From an uncultured Angelakisella sp. (GTDB lineage: Bacteria > Bacillota > Clostridia > Oscillospirales > Ruminococcaceae): a stretch of DNA of 45,132 bases. Shown piece after piece: positions 30,231-37,988 of this stretch (its first letter is position 1; every line of letters begins with the position of its first letter). The stretch is taken from NCBI GenBank assembly GCA_934524965.1, contig CAKSYU010000016.1, forward strand, positions 1 through 45,132, read 5' to 3'. The notes below the pieces were generated by a model, which ran no database searches, was not told the DNA's origin, and saw only the letters and a program-made list of their open reading frames with translations. Made by a program: the position numbers and the translations under genes.

Positions 30231-32534
30231 TTATTGCCGTTCCAGCCGCAGCGCCGCCACGGTGATATCGTCGGGCTTCGGCTCGCGGCAGCGCAGCCGT
30301 GCCGCCTCCGCGATGCGCCGGCACAGTTCGGCGGGGTCATCGCCCTGCCATGCGGAGAGCTGCTCCTCCACCCACGGTTCCTCGGTGGGGACGCCGTCGC
30401 TCACCATAAGAATGAGGTCGCCCTCCCGCAGATCAAAGCGCCGTTCCACCGGCTCCACGCCATCTAAAATACCGGCGGGCAGGCTGACAGCTTCCAGCCG
30501 CATGGCGCGCCCCTCCCGCCGCAGGAAGGTGGGCGCCGCCCCCGCCTTGTAAAAGACCGCCGTGCCGGTGTAGCAATCCACCGCCGCCGCGTCCAGCGTT
30601 GCCAGTGTTTCCCGACCGCCCTTTACCATCAGGGCGCTGTTGACCAGCCGCAGCGCGCTGCCGCAGGGGATCCCGGCTTCCAGCAGCCGTCCCACCAGAT
30701 TGCACAGCATGGCGCTATCCAGCGCGGCGGCAGCCCCCGTACCCATGCCGTCGGAGAGAATGAGCGCCGCGGTGCCCTCCTGCGTGCGGGTAAGGCGCAG
30801 GGTATCACCGCAGACGGCGCCCTCCTCGGCGGGGAGCTGGTACTGCCATTCGCCCAGCGTGTAGCGGGGCTTTTCGCGGTAGGTGAGCAGCAGAACGCCG
30901 CCCTGCTGCCGGCGGGTGGGTTCACCCATTTCGGGTCCCGCCTCCGCCGTGATGACACGCCGCAGCTTTTCGGTATCGATGCGGTGCAGCAGCGCCGCGG
31001 GGAAGGAGAGCCGCACCGTCAAATGTCCGCCTTCGGTCGTCCAGCACAGCACCTCCCGCAGCTCCCGTTCCGCCGCCAGCAGCCCTTCGGTCAGGCGCTG
31101 GGTCAACCCCTCGCCGCAGGGCGTCACCCCGCGGGAACGCTCCGAAAGCCCAGTGAGCGTCCCAGCCAGCCCGTCAAACTGGTCGGTGACGATGCTGCGT
31201 ACCCGTGCGGTTCGTATCCGCTGCTCCTCGCGGGAAAGGTAGCCCGCGTATTCCTGCTCCAGCAGCGCCGCGATGCGCACAAGGCCGGGGCAGCGCTCGG
31301 TGATGCCGGTGAGCGTTCCCGCCGTGATGTGACCCGTCTGCCGGTATTCGTCCAGCCCCCGGCCGAGGGCTTCCACCGTATCGCCGTAGCGCTTCTGCCA
31401 GCAGGTCATCTGGTAAAGGCAGCCGCGGCAGCAGCGCCGTGCCACGGTATCAAAAAGGGTATCCGGCGTTTCCGCCGTGCTTTTTTGCAGGCGGCTTGCC
31501 ACCTCCCGCGTGGTGGCGGAGACCTGCCGCAGCGCTTCCGCTGCCGCCTCCAGCCGGTCGCCGAGAATGACCGGCGCGATCTTCTGCTCCCGCGTGGGCA
31601 CCAGCAGCGCCCCCAGCCGGCGGGGAACAGCCGCCGGCAGCAGCCAGAAGATGCCCGCCGCGAGGAAGACCTCTAAAAAGCCGGTGACGCTGCGGGCAGC
31701 CAGCATGGCGAAAAAGCCGTAGCTGATCGCCAGCGCCAGCACGCTGCCCAGCCGCCCCAGCGGAGAGAACAGCCCGCACAGCAGCCCGCCCACCGAAAAG
31801 CAGGTGATGGAAAGGGTGAATTCGCCGGTAGAAAAGCCCACGACCAGCCCGCAGATGACCCCGATGAGCGCCCCTGCGCGGCTGCCCGCGCCCGCCGCGG
31901 CGGCAAGCAGCAGCACCGAGGCGGCAATGCGCCCCAGTGAGACGCCGGAAACGGTGATGCTGCACAGCCCCATCAGGCACAGCGCCGCCGTGACCGCCAG
32001 CGAAGCGGTGAGGGTGCGCTCCCGCGGGGTCTTGCGGTCAGGCTCCAGTACCGCCAGCCCCCGCTGCAGAAAGACCGCAGCCGCCCCCGCCATCAGCAGC
32101 GAGGTGAGCCACAACAGGACATCGTAGACCAATGGGTGCCGGTACGCCCCCGGCAGAATGACCGCTGCCGAAAGCCCCAGCAGCACCCCGACAACACCCT
32201 GCCACGGGCGTGCCTTATGGGTAATTGCCGCCAATAGCTGCCGCAGCCCTACCGCCAGCAGCGCCGCCAGCGGGTACTGCCAGCCGAACGGTACGCCTGC
32301 CGTCAGCAGGTAGCCCAGCGACGCCCCCAGCAGCGCGGGGACTGCCATTATATTGGGCGCCGCCGCGGCAAACGCCACCCCGAAGGGTGCTACCTCGCCG
32401 GTGATGCGCCCCATCGCCGTCAGCGTCCCGCCCAAAAACGCCGCCCCGCCCGCCGCGAAGTGGTCATCGTTCTGCACGGTATTCCACAGCCTGCGGTGCC
32501 ACGAAAGCCCGCTTACCTCTGTCATGTGATCCAT
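30231..32534 (-). CDS. spoIIE: stage II sporulation protein E (membrane PP2C phosphatase)
   Basis: 767 residues. About ten transmembrane helices occupy residues 1-310, a central regulatory region follows (with the Cys motif RRCCRGCLYQMTCWQKRY), and the C-terminal 200 residues are a PP2C/SpoIIE phosphatase domain (ALILSDGMGTGAAAALDS; DLILMVSDGVP; EPKPDDITVAALRL). The Asp residues that hold the two Mn ions are present. SpoIIE sits at the polar septum and dephosphorylates SpoIIAA to free sigma-F in the forespore. The start at 32534 has AAAGGAAG upstream. It indicates a spore-forming organism. Confidence 0.96.
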   Translation of the reverse strand: MDHMTEVSGLSWHRRLWNTVQNDDHFAAGGAAFLGGTLTAMGRITGEVAPFGVAFAAAAPNIMAVPALLGASLGYLLTAGVPFGWQYPLAALLAVGLRQLLAAITHKARPWQGVVGVLLGLSAAVILPGAYRHPLVYDVLLWLTSLLMAGAAAVFLQRGLAVLEPDRKTPRERTLTASLAVTAALCLMGLCSITVSGVSLGRIAASVLLLAAAAGAGSRAGALIGVICGLVVGFSTGEFTLSITCFSVGGLLCGLFSPLGRLGSVLALAISYGFFAMLAARSVTGFLEVFLAAGIFWLLPAAVPRRLGALLVPTREQKIAPVILGDRLEAAAEALRQVSATTREVASRLQKSTAETPDTLFDTVARRCCRGCLYQMTCWQKRYGDTVEALGRGLDEYRQTGHITAGTLTGITERCPGLVRIAALLEQEYAGYLSREEQRIRTARVRSIVTDQFDGLAGTLTGLSERSRGVTPCGEGLTQRLTEGLLAAERELREVLCWTTEGGHLTVRLSFPAALLHRIDTEKLRRVITAEAGPEMGEPTRRQQGGVLLLTYREKPRYTLGEWQYQLPAEEGAVCGDTLRLTRTQEGTAALILSDGMGTGAAAALDSAMLCNLVGRLLEAGIPCGSALRLVNSALMVKGGRETLATLDAAAVDCYTGTAVFYKAGAAPTFLRREGRAMRLEAVSLPAGILDGVEPVERRFDLREGDLILMVSDGVPTEEPWVEEQLSAWQGDDPAELCRRIAEAARLRCREPKPDDITVAALRLERQ

Positions 32535-32666
32535 TCTTTTTGCACTTCCTTTGGGTAAAAATAGTTGTCCGCTATTATCTTACCCCAGCAGCCGCGGCGC
32601 ATTTTGCCGCTTGCCGCCGTCGGAAGAAGGTGACCGGACGGGGAAAACGGCGCTTTGCCGCTGAAC

Positions 32667-32749
32667 CGCCCGCAGGGCAGACCGCCGTAGGCGGTCTCCG
32701 CGCGCCTGCGGCGCGCGGGCTGCGGCTGCGCCGCAGCGCCCTGCGGGCG
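32667..32749. repeat. cloverleaf element, copy 3
   Basis: Basal stem cgcccgcagggc (32667-32678) with gccctgcgggcg (32738-32749), 12 bp perfect. Inside are three abutting hairpins, each with a 3-nt loop: agaccgcc-gta-ggcggtct (32679-32697), ccgcgcgcc-tgc-ggcgcgcgg (32698-32718) and gctgcggc-tgc-gccgcagc (32719-32737). Every base between the basal arms is in a stem or loop. It lies upstream of spoIIE. Confidence 0.88.
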
Positions 32750-32780
32750 TCCCTCCCCGCCGGAGACCTGCCCCATACAG

Positions 32781-32812
32781 AAAAAAGTCTCCCGCCGAAA
32801 GGCGGGAGACTT
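32781..32812 (-). terminator. terminator after the small membrane protein gene
   Basis: aagtctcccgcc and ggcgggagactt form a perfect 12-bp stem with loop gaaa; the minus-strand exit is TTTTTT. Confidence 0.88.
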
Positions 32813-32824
32813 CCCGTGATGCAG

Positions 32825-33019
32825 TTATTTTCGGGCATTGCGGTCCTTGCGGTCGCGCAGGTATTGCAGCACATTCGCGGCGATCATCAGAACAAGGATC
32901 GCCGCCAGCGGCAGGTCGCTTTCGGGGTGATGGACCAGACACCCCGCCGCGATGAGTGCCGCGGCGATGCAGCAGATCGTCTCCGCCCGCACCAATGGCG
33001 GCTCTTTTTTCGGCAACAT
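32825..33019 (-). CDS. small two-helix membrane protein, 64 residues
   Basis: Two hydrophobic segments (ETICCIAAALIAAGCLVHH and PLAAILVLMIAANVLQYL) are joined by a short loop, with basic ends (MLPKKEP; RDRKDRNARK). Its ATG overlaps the NUDIX stop codon as TAATG, so translation is coupled, and a strong terminator follows; both support a real gene. The family is not recognised. Confidence 0.72.
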   Translation of the reverse strand: MLPKKEPPLVRAETICCIAAALIAAGCLVHHPESDLPLAAILVLMIAANVLQYLRDRKDRNARK

Positions 33020-33477
33020 TATTCTGTCGCCTCCTCAGTGGATTTTTCCTCCGGCTCGGCGGGCAGCAGCCCCAAACGACGCTGGGCGTGGCGCAGCAGC
33101 CGCTTATCGTTGGCAAAGGAGACCAGCTCGGCGGCACGGCTGAGCGGCGCCCACATGATCTCGCTGATCTCCTCCTCCTGCCGGACCAGCTTTTCCTGCT
33201 CGGTGGTGCCCAGGAAGTACACCACCTGTTTTTTTACCCCGGGCTTCGGGGAATATTCCACACTCTCGCGGAAGCCGTCCATCAGCTTGATGCCGGTCAG
33301 TCCGGTTTCCTCGCGCACCTCGCGCAGGGCGGTCTGGCGCTCGCTTTCGCCCGCCTCCACATGACCCTTGGGGAAGGACCAGTGCCCGCCGAAGCGGTGG
33401 CGCAGCAGTACAACATACAGTTCGTCCTCCTGCTGGCGCAGCACCAGCACGCCGCAGGATTTTTCTCGTTTCATCAT
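33019..33477 (-). CDS. NUDIX hydrolase
   Basis: 152 residues. The complete Nudix box GX5EX7REUXEEXGU is at residues 38-60 (GHVEAGESERQTALREVREE then TGL). HWSFPKGHVEAGE and the short length suggest a diadenosine-polyphosphate (Ap4A) hydrolase-like member, though substrate cannot be read from motifs alone. Such enzymes clear nucleoside diphosphate derivatives in the cytoplasm. It is the first gene of a coupled pair with the small membrane protein. AAGGAAG lies 10 nt upstream of the first of two adjacent ATGs. Confidence 0.93.
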   Translation of the reverse strand: MMKREKSCGVLVLRQQEDELYVVLLRHRFGGHWSFPKGHVEAGESERQTALREVREETGLTGIKLMDGFRESVEYSPKPGVKKQVVYFLGTTEQEKLVRQEEEISEIMWAPLSRAAELVSFANDKRLLRHAQRRLGLLPAEPEEKSTEEATE

Positions 33478-33625
33478 ATTCGGTTTACTTCCTTACCGCG
33501 CCGACAGACGGGCGCTGAAATGGGACGGAGACGGCAGCGCCGCTCCGGTGCCTTGCGGCACAAATATGAACTGATTATACCATGTTCCGCCCGCGGTGGG
33601 AAGTCCCCGCGGCAAACTTTTTCCG

Positions 33626-33654
33626 TTGACAAAGTCTCCCACAGCGGGTAGAAT
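33626..33654 (+). promoter_or_regulatory. promoter of the tRNA-Arg gene
   Basis: TTGACA at 33626-33631 and TAGAAT at 33649-33654 with a 17-bp spacer; the tRNA starts 16 bp after the -10 box. Confidence 0.8.
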
Positions 33655-33670
33655 GGGGAAAGCAAAGCAT

Positions 33671-33747
33671 GTTTCCGTAGCTCAGCAGGATAGAGCGACC
33701 GCCTCCTAAGCGGTAGGTCGGGTGTTCGAATCACCTCGGGAACGCCA
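33671..33747 (+). tRNA. tRNA-Arg (anticodon CCT)
   Basis: A complete cloverleaf: acceptor arms gtttccg/cgggaac (one G-U), D arm gctc/gagc, anticodon stem accgc/gcggt with loop ctcctaa (anticodon CCT, reads AGG), and T arm with ttcgaat loop. The discriminator G and CCA are encoded (33744-33747). Confidence 0.96.
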
Positions 33748-33751
33748 AAAA

Positions 33752-33785
33752 AGCGGCAGGTTTCGGCAGAAGCCTGCTGTTTTTA
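33752..33785 (+). terminator. terminator after tRNA-Arg
   Basis: gcagg...cctgc stem with extended G-U pairing, followed by TTTTTATTTT. Confidence 0.72.
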
Positions 33786-33798
33786 TTTTCCCCTAAAA

Positions 33799-33840
33799 AA
33801 ACAAACCCTCCGCGCGCTTTTGGCTTGCGGAGGGGTGTTT
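33799..33840 (-). terminator. terminator after the AbrB-like gene
   Basis: Minus strand: ccctccgc/gcggaggg stem followed by TTTGTTTTTTT (A-run at 33795-33805 on the plus strand). Confidence 0.75.
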
Positions 33841-33879
33841 TCGCTTAGAAAAAGTCCAGTCGGGTTCAGCCGATTCTCA

Positions 33880-34122
33880 TTATAGCTTTGCCAGCTTGCT
33901 GCGGCAGCTGCGGCAGACATACTTATCGTCATAGGTCGCCAGCTCTTCTTTGGAACCGCAGAAAATGCAGCAGGGGAGGTACTTTTTAAGAATGACCTGA
34001 TCGCCGTCCACATAGATTTCAACATCACTGTGGATATCGATGCCGAGGGTGCGGCGCAGCTCGACGGGGAGAACGATGCGCCCGAGGTTGTCAACTTTTC
34101 TTACGATGCCGGTGGATTTCAT
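33880..34122 (-). CDS. AbrB-family transition-state regulator with C-terminal zinc finger
   Basis: 80 residues. The N-terminal swapped-hairpin AbrB/SpoVT domain is clear (MKSTGIVRKVDNLGRIVLPVELRRTLGI, then DVEIYVDGDQVILKKY). The C-terminal part has two CxxC pairs (CIFC at 52-55 and CRSC at 70-73), likely a Zn ribbon, a form common in Clostridia. AbrB proteins repress post-exponential genes; in Bacillus the gene is itself repressed by Spo0A. It faces spmAB across an AT-rich region, next to other sporulation genes. Confidence 0.93.
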   Translation of the reverse strand: MKSTGIVRKVDNLGRIVLPVELRRTLGIDIHSDVEIYVDGDQVILKKYLPCCIFCGSKEELATYDDKYVCRSCRSKLAKL

Positions 34123-34469
34123 GATACTTTTCCTCCTTAGAATAGGTGGTGGTTGACGGTTTCCATTTACTTCTAATATTCGTGCTTTTTCTCTACCTTG
34201 TAAAGTATTGTACTATTATTTTCCATGGAACACAAGAGGGAAAATATGAATTTTGACAAAATATGTGGACAATTTTCGATGTTTATACAACCATTTTTTA
34301 ACGATATTCCACAAAAGCGATTATTTTTTAGCATGGAGTAGATTCCCAATATTCGATAAATAGCGCCACACGCCGCAAGGTAACCTCGAATAAAGTCGAA
34401 TTATTTTCGATTTTTCAATAGAAATACATTTTTATACATTTAGTATGGTCGAAAGGGGCGCTGCGCTTG
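34123..34469. other. AT-rich divergent intergenic region (abrB-like gene and spmA)
   Basis: About 345 bp with no gene, in marked contrast to the GC-rich surroundings. It contains the abrB-like promoter and, further right, repeated TCGAAT/ATTCGA/TTCGAT motifs (about 34270-34460). An exact Spo0A box (TGTCGAA) was not found. Confidence 0.6.
34207..34235 (-). promoter_or_regulatory. promoter of the AbrB-like gene
   Basis: Minus strand TTGTGT (34235-34230) and TACAAT (34212-34207) with a 17-bp spacer. Confidence 0.65.
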
Positions 34470-35057
34470 ATGAATATCGTCCTTGCCGTTCTCCTCATTT
34501 TCTCGTTTGTCACCGCCGCCTTTACCGGCAGAATGGAGGAGCTTTCCTCGGCGGCGCTTTCCGGCTGCGGAGAGGCAGTCACACTGGCGATCTCCCTTAC
34601 CGGCATGCTGTGCCTGTGGAGCGGGCTGATGGAGATCGCCAGTCGCTGCCGCCTAACCGAAAAGCTGGCGGTGCTATTTCGCCCCGTTACCCGCTTTTTG
34701 TTCCCCACCGTGCGGCAGGGCAGCGCCGCCATGTCCGCCATCTGCATGAATTTATCCGCCAACCTGCTGGGGCTGGGCAATGCCGCCACCCCGCTGGGGC
34801 TTGCCGCCATGCGGGAGCTGCAAAAGGAAAACCCCGACCCCGCGACCGCCAGCGCACCCATGGTGACCTTTGTGGTGCTGAATACCGCCTCGCTCCAGCT
34901 GGTGCCCACCACCTGCGCCGTGCTGCGGCAGCAGGCGGGCAGCGCCGCCCCCATGGAGATCCTGCCCGCCGTGTGGCTGACCGGAGCCGCCGCCCTTGCC
35001 GCTGCGCTGCTGGCGGAACGGCTGCTGCGGGGAAAGGAGCGCCGCCGTGGGCTTTAG
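34470..35057 (+). CDS. spmA: spore maturation protein A
   Basis: 195 residues, a nucleoside-recognition (Gate) domain membrane protein with about five helices. The SpmA motifs GLMEIASRCRLTEKLA, NLSANLLGLGNAATPLGLAAMRELQ and FVVLNTASLQLVPTT are clear. SpmA and SpmB act together in spore-core dehydration and heat resistance in Bacillus. The ATG at 34470 is preferred over an adjacent in-frame TTG at 34467. The gene overlaps spmB by 11 nt. Confidence 0.95.
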   Translation: MNIVLAVLLIFSFVTAAFTGRMEELSSAALSGCGEAVTLAISLTGMLCLWSGLMEIASRCRLTEKLAVLFRPVTRFLFPTVRQGSAAMSAICMNLSANLLGLGNAATPLGLAAMRELQKENPDPATASAPMVTFVVLNTASLQLVPTTCAVLRQQAGSAAPMEILPAVWLTGAAALAAALLAERLLRGKERRRGL

Positions 35058-35568
35058 CGCGTGGGTCGTCCCGCTGCTTATCACCACGCTGTTCGGCTGG
35101 GGGCTGTGCAGCGGGGTCGATGTATTCGATTGCTTCCTGAAAGGGGCAAGGGAGGGGCTGCGCACCGCCGCCTCGGTCACACCGGCGCTGGTGTGCCTGC
35201 TTACCGTAGTCTCCATGTTCCGCGCGGGCGGCGCCCTTGATATCCTCACCGGCTTTCTGCGCCCTGCTGCCGAAGCGCTCGGCTTTCCGGCGGAGGTGCT
35301 GCCGCTGGCGCTGCTGCGCCCCGTTTCCGGCAGCGGAGGGACTGCCCTGCTGCACCAGCTTTTGGGGCAGTACGGCGCGGATAGCTTCATCGGGCGGGTG
35401 GGCAGTGTTCTTGCCGCCGCCTCGGAGACCACCTTTTACGCCATCGCCGTCTATTACGGGGCGGTGGGGGTGCGCCGTACCCGCCACACCCTTGCCGCCG
35501 CCCTGACCGGCGATGTCACCGCGGCGCTGGTCAGCGCCTTTGCCGTGCGGCTGCTGATGGGGACTTAG
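35047..35568 (+). CDS. spmB: spore maturation protein B
   Basis: 173 residues with a Gate domain and four to five helices. Family motifs: DVFDCFLKGAREGLRTA, RPVSGSGGTALLHQLLGQYGADSFIGRVGSVLAAASETTFYAIAVYYGAVGV. The start was set to GTG at 35047 because AAGGAG lies 7 nt upstream; this places the start inside the end of spmA, the normal coupled arrangement. It pairs with SpmA in the membrane during spore maturation. Confidence 0.94.
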   Translation: MGFSAWVVPLLITTLFGWGLCSGVDVFDCFLKGAREGLRTAASVTPALVCLLTVVSMFRAGGALDILTGFLRPAAEALGFPAEVLPLALLRPVSGSGGTALLHQLLGQYGADSFIGRVGSVLAAASETTFYAIAVYYGAVGVRRTRHTLAAALTGDVTAALVSAFAVRLLMGT

Positions 35569-35644
35569 CGGCAGCGCCCGCGCCGTTTCTCCCCTTTCCC
35601 GCCCCGCCCTCACAATATTTTAACAAATTCGCCATATTCGGCGC

Positions 35645-35673
35645 TTTGCAAACGCCCTTGCCGGTGCTATAAT
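35645..35673 (+). promoter_or_regulatory. promoter of the two-component/HtrA operon
   Basis: TTTGCA at 35645-35650 and TATAAT at 35668-35673 with a 17-bp spacer. An AAGGAGG site precedes the ATG. Confidence 0.75.
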
Positions 35674-35739
35674 GTATGTTAGAATATTATACCTACCCCC
35701 GCCATACGCGGGGGAGGTTCACCGCAAGGAGGAAAGTGC

Positions 35740-36432
35740 ATGTTGGACAAGATATTGGTAGCCGATGATGACCTGAATATCTGCGAATTACTGCGTCTCT
35801 ATCTGGAAAAAGAGGGCTTCGAGGTGGTAATGGCACACGATGGCGAGGAAGCCGTCGCCAAGTTCGAGAGTGAAAAACCCTCCCTGATCCTGCTGGATAT
35901 CATGATGCCCAAACTGGACGGCTGGCAGGTCTGCCGCCAAATCCGCCAGAAGAGCGACTGCCCCATTATTATGCTCACCGCCAAGGGCGAGACCTTCGAT
36001 AAGGTGCTCGGTCTGGAGCTGGGCGCCGATGATTATGTCGTCAAGCCCTTCGATACCAAGGAGATCGTCGCCCGCATCAAGGCGGTGCTGCGCCGCAGCG
36101 GGCCTGTCGGCGCCCCCGCCGGCGAGGTCAAGGAGGTCAGCTACGATAAGCTCACCGTCAATATGACCCGCTACGAGCTGAAGGTGGACGGCAAGGTGGT
36201 GGACGCGCCGCCCAAGGAGCTGGAGCTGCTGTTCCACCTTGCCAGCAACCCCAACCGCGTCTTTACCCGCGATCAGCTGCTTGATGAGGTCTGGGGCTTT
36301 GAGTATTACGGCGACAGCCGCACCGTCGATGTCCACATCAAGCGCCTGCGCGAAAAGCTGGAGGGTGTCAGCGACCAGTGGAGCCTGAAGACCGTGTGGG
36401 GCGTCGGCTATAAGTTCGAGGTCAAGGAATAA
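35740..36432 (+). CDS. response regulator, OmpR/PhoB family
   Basis: 230 residues. The receiver domain is at 1-120 with the acidic pocket Asp9-Asp10-Asp11, phospho-acceptor Asp53 (LILLDIMMPKLDG), Thr in IMLTAKG and Lys in DYVVKPFD. The C-terminal winged helix is complete (ELELLFHLASNPNRVFTRDQLLDEVWGFEYYGDSRTVDVHIKRLREKL). It starts 14 nt before the kinase gene and leads a three-gene operon ending in an HtrA protease. The sequence is close to the WalR/ResD-like group, and the protease suggests envelope-stress sensing. Confidence 0.96.
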   Translation: MLDKILVADDDLNICELLRLYLEKEGFEVVMAHDGEEAVAKFESEKPSLILLDIMMPKLDGWQVCRQIRQKSDCPIIMLTAKGETFDKVLGLELGADDYVVKPFDTKEIVARIKAVLRRSGPVGAPAGEVKEVSYDKLTVNMTRYELKVDGKVVDAPPKELELLFHLASNPNRVFTRDQLLDEVWGFEYYGDSRTVDVHIKRLREKLEGVSDQWSLKTVWGVGYKFEVKE

Positions 36433-36446
36433 GAAAAGAGATAAGA

Positions 36447-37988
36447 ATGAAAAAAACGCAGAAGACCCTGATGGGCAAGTACTACTCGGTGTGCTGCGCC
36501 ATCATTCTGCTCAGCATGGTGCTGGTCGGCTCCATCTTTATGGTGCTGGCAAATGACTACCTGCGGGAGGAAAAGATCAGCCTGCTGGAGAAAAATGTGA
36601 CGCAGGCGGCGCGCCTGACCATGGAAAACTACGCCGCCCACGAGTACCGCTATGTCAGCAGCGATACCCTGCAGCCGGTGTACGCCGTGCTGGGCAGCGC
36701 CATCGAGGCGGATATCTACCTTTCCGATAATAAGGGCAATATCCTCATTATGGCGCACACCACCGACAGCACCGTGCCGCAGTCGGTGCCGCAGGAGGTG
36801 CTGGACAGCCTTTCCAAAACCGGCAGCTATCAGGGCGCGGTGGTGATGAGCGGCACCGGCGAGGAGCCGCGTTACGCCGTTGCCACCCCCGTGGTAGATG
36901 AGGACGGGCTGCTGGTGGGCGCTGTGATGGCGACCGCCCGCGCCGCCAACCGAGCCCTTGCCGGCGATATGCTGCAGATGTTCCTTATTGCCGCCATCGT
37001 CGTGCTGGTGGTCAGCTTTATCGTCATTTACTTTGTCACCACCAGTCTGGTGAATCCCCTGCGGCAGATGGCTGCCGCCACCCGCGCCTTTGCCAAGGGC
37101 GATTTTTCGGTGCGGGTGCCGGTGGAGGGCGATGACGAGATCGGGCGGCTTGCCTCCGCCTTTAATAACATGGCGACCGAGCTGGCGCTCACCGAATCGG
37201 TGCGCCGCAGCTTTACCGCCAATGTCAGCCACGAATTAAAGACCCCCATGACCACCATCGGCGGATTTGTCGATGGCATTCTGGACGGCACCATTCCGCC
37301 GGAGCGGCAGAACCACTATCTGCGCATCGTCTCCAGCGAGGTGCAGCGCCTTTCCCGCCTGGTGCGCAATATGCTCACTTTAAGCCAGGTCGAGGTGGGC
37401 GAGCGCGCCCTGCAATTGACCGAGGTGGAGATCACCTCCCTGGTCACCAATACACTGCTGGGCTTTGAGCAGCGGCTGGAGGAAAAGCACATCGAGGTGG
37501 AGGGGCTGGATACCGACCGCTATTGGGTGCTGGCAGATGCCGACCTCATTCAGCAGGTGGTGTACAACCTCATTGATAACGCCGTTAAATTTGTCAATGA
37601 GGGCGGCACCCTTTCCTTCGACTTTTATACCGAGGGCGAGAATATCATGGTAGCGGTACGCAATACCGGCTCCGGTGTTCTGCCGGAGGAGATCCCGCGG
37701 CTTTTTGACCGGTTCTACAAGACCGACCGCAGCCGCAGTCTGGATAAAAACGGCGTCGGCTTGGGACTTTCCATCTGCCGCACCATTATGAATGTCCACG
37801 AGGGCGAGATCTTCGTCCGCAGCCAGCCCGGCGAATACACCGAGTTTGTATTCGGGCTGAAGGCGGACCCCGCCCATTACAAAAAAGGCGTCAACCGCAA
37901 AGCCCCAACGGTCGATGCCAGCTTTACCACATTGCCGGCGACACCCGCCGGACGGGAGGAGAAACAGCATGATAAACCGCAGCAATGA
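36447..37988 (+). CDS. sensor histidine kinase
   Basis: 513 residues. TM1 (about 12-34) and TM2 (about 172-194) flank an extracytoplasmic sensor of about 135 residues. A HAMP domain follows (TTSLVNPLRQMAAATRAFAKGDFSVRVPVEG), then HisKA with His262 (FTANVSHELKTPMTTIGGF) and a HATPase domain with N, G1 and G2 boxes (NLIDNAVKF, GLGLSICR). The protein autophosphorylates and passes phosphate to the regulator encoded upstream. The 3' end overlaps the HtrA gene by 20 nt. Confidence 0.95.
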   Translation: MKKTQKTLMGKYYSVCCAIILLSMVLVGSIFMVLANDYLREEKISLLEKNVTQAARLTMENYAAHEYRYVSSDTLQPVYAVLGSAIEADIYLSDNKGNILIMAHTTDSTVPQSVPQEVLDSLSKTGSYQGAVVMSGTGEEPRYAVATPVVDEDGLLVGAVMATARAANRALAGDMLQMFLIAAIVVLVVSFIVIYFVTTSLVNPLRQMAAATRAFAKGDFSVRVPVEGDDEIGRLASAFNNMATELALTESVRRSFTANVSHELKTPMTTIGGFVDGILDGTIPPERQNHYLRIVSSEVQRLSRLVRNMLTLSQVEVGERALQLTEVEITSLVTNTLLGFEQRLEEKHIEVEGLDTDRYWVLADADLIQQVVYNLIDNAVKFVNEGGTLSFDFYTEGENIMVAVRNTGSGVLPEEIPRLFDRFYKTDRSRSLDKNGVGLGLSICRTIMNVHEGEIFVRSQPGEYTEFVFGLKADPAHYKKGVNRKAPTVDASFTTLPATPAGREEKQHDKPQQ

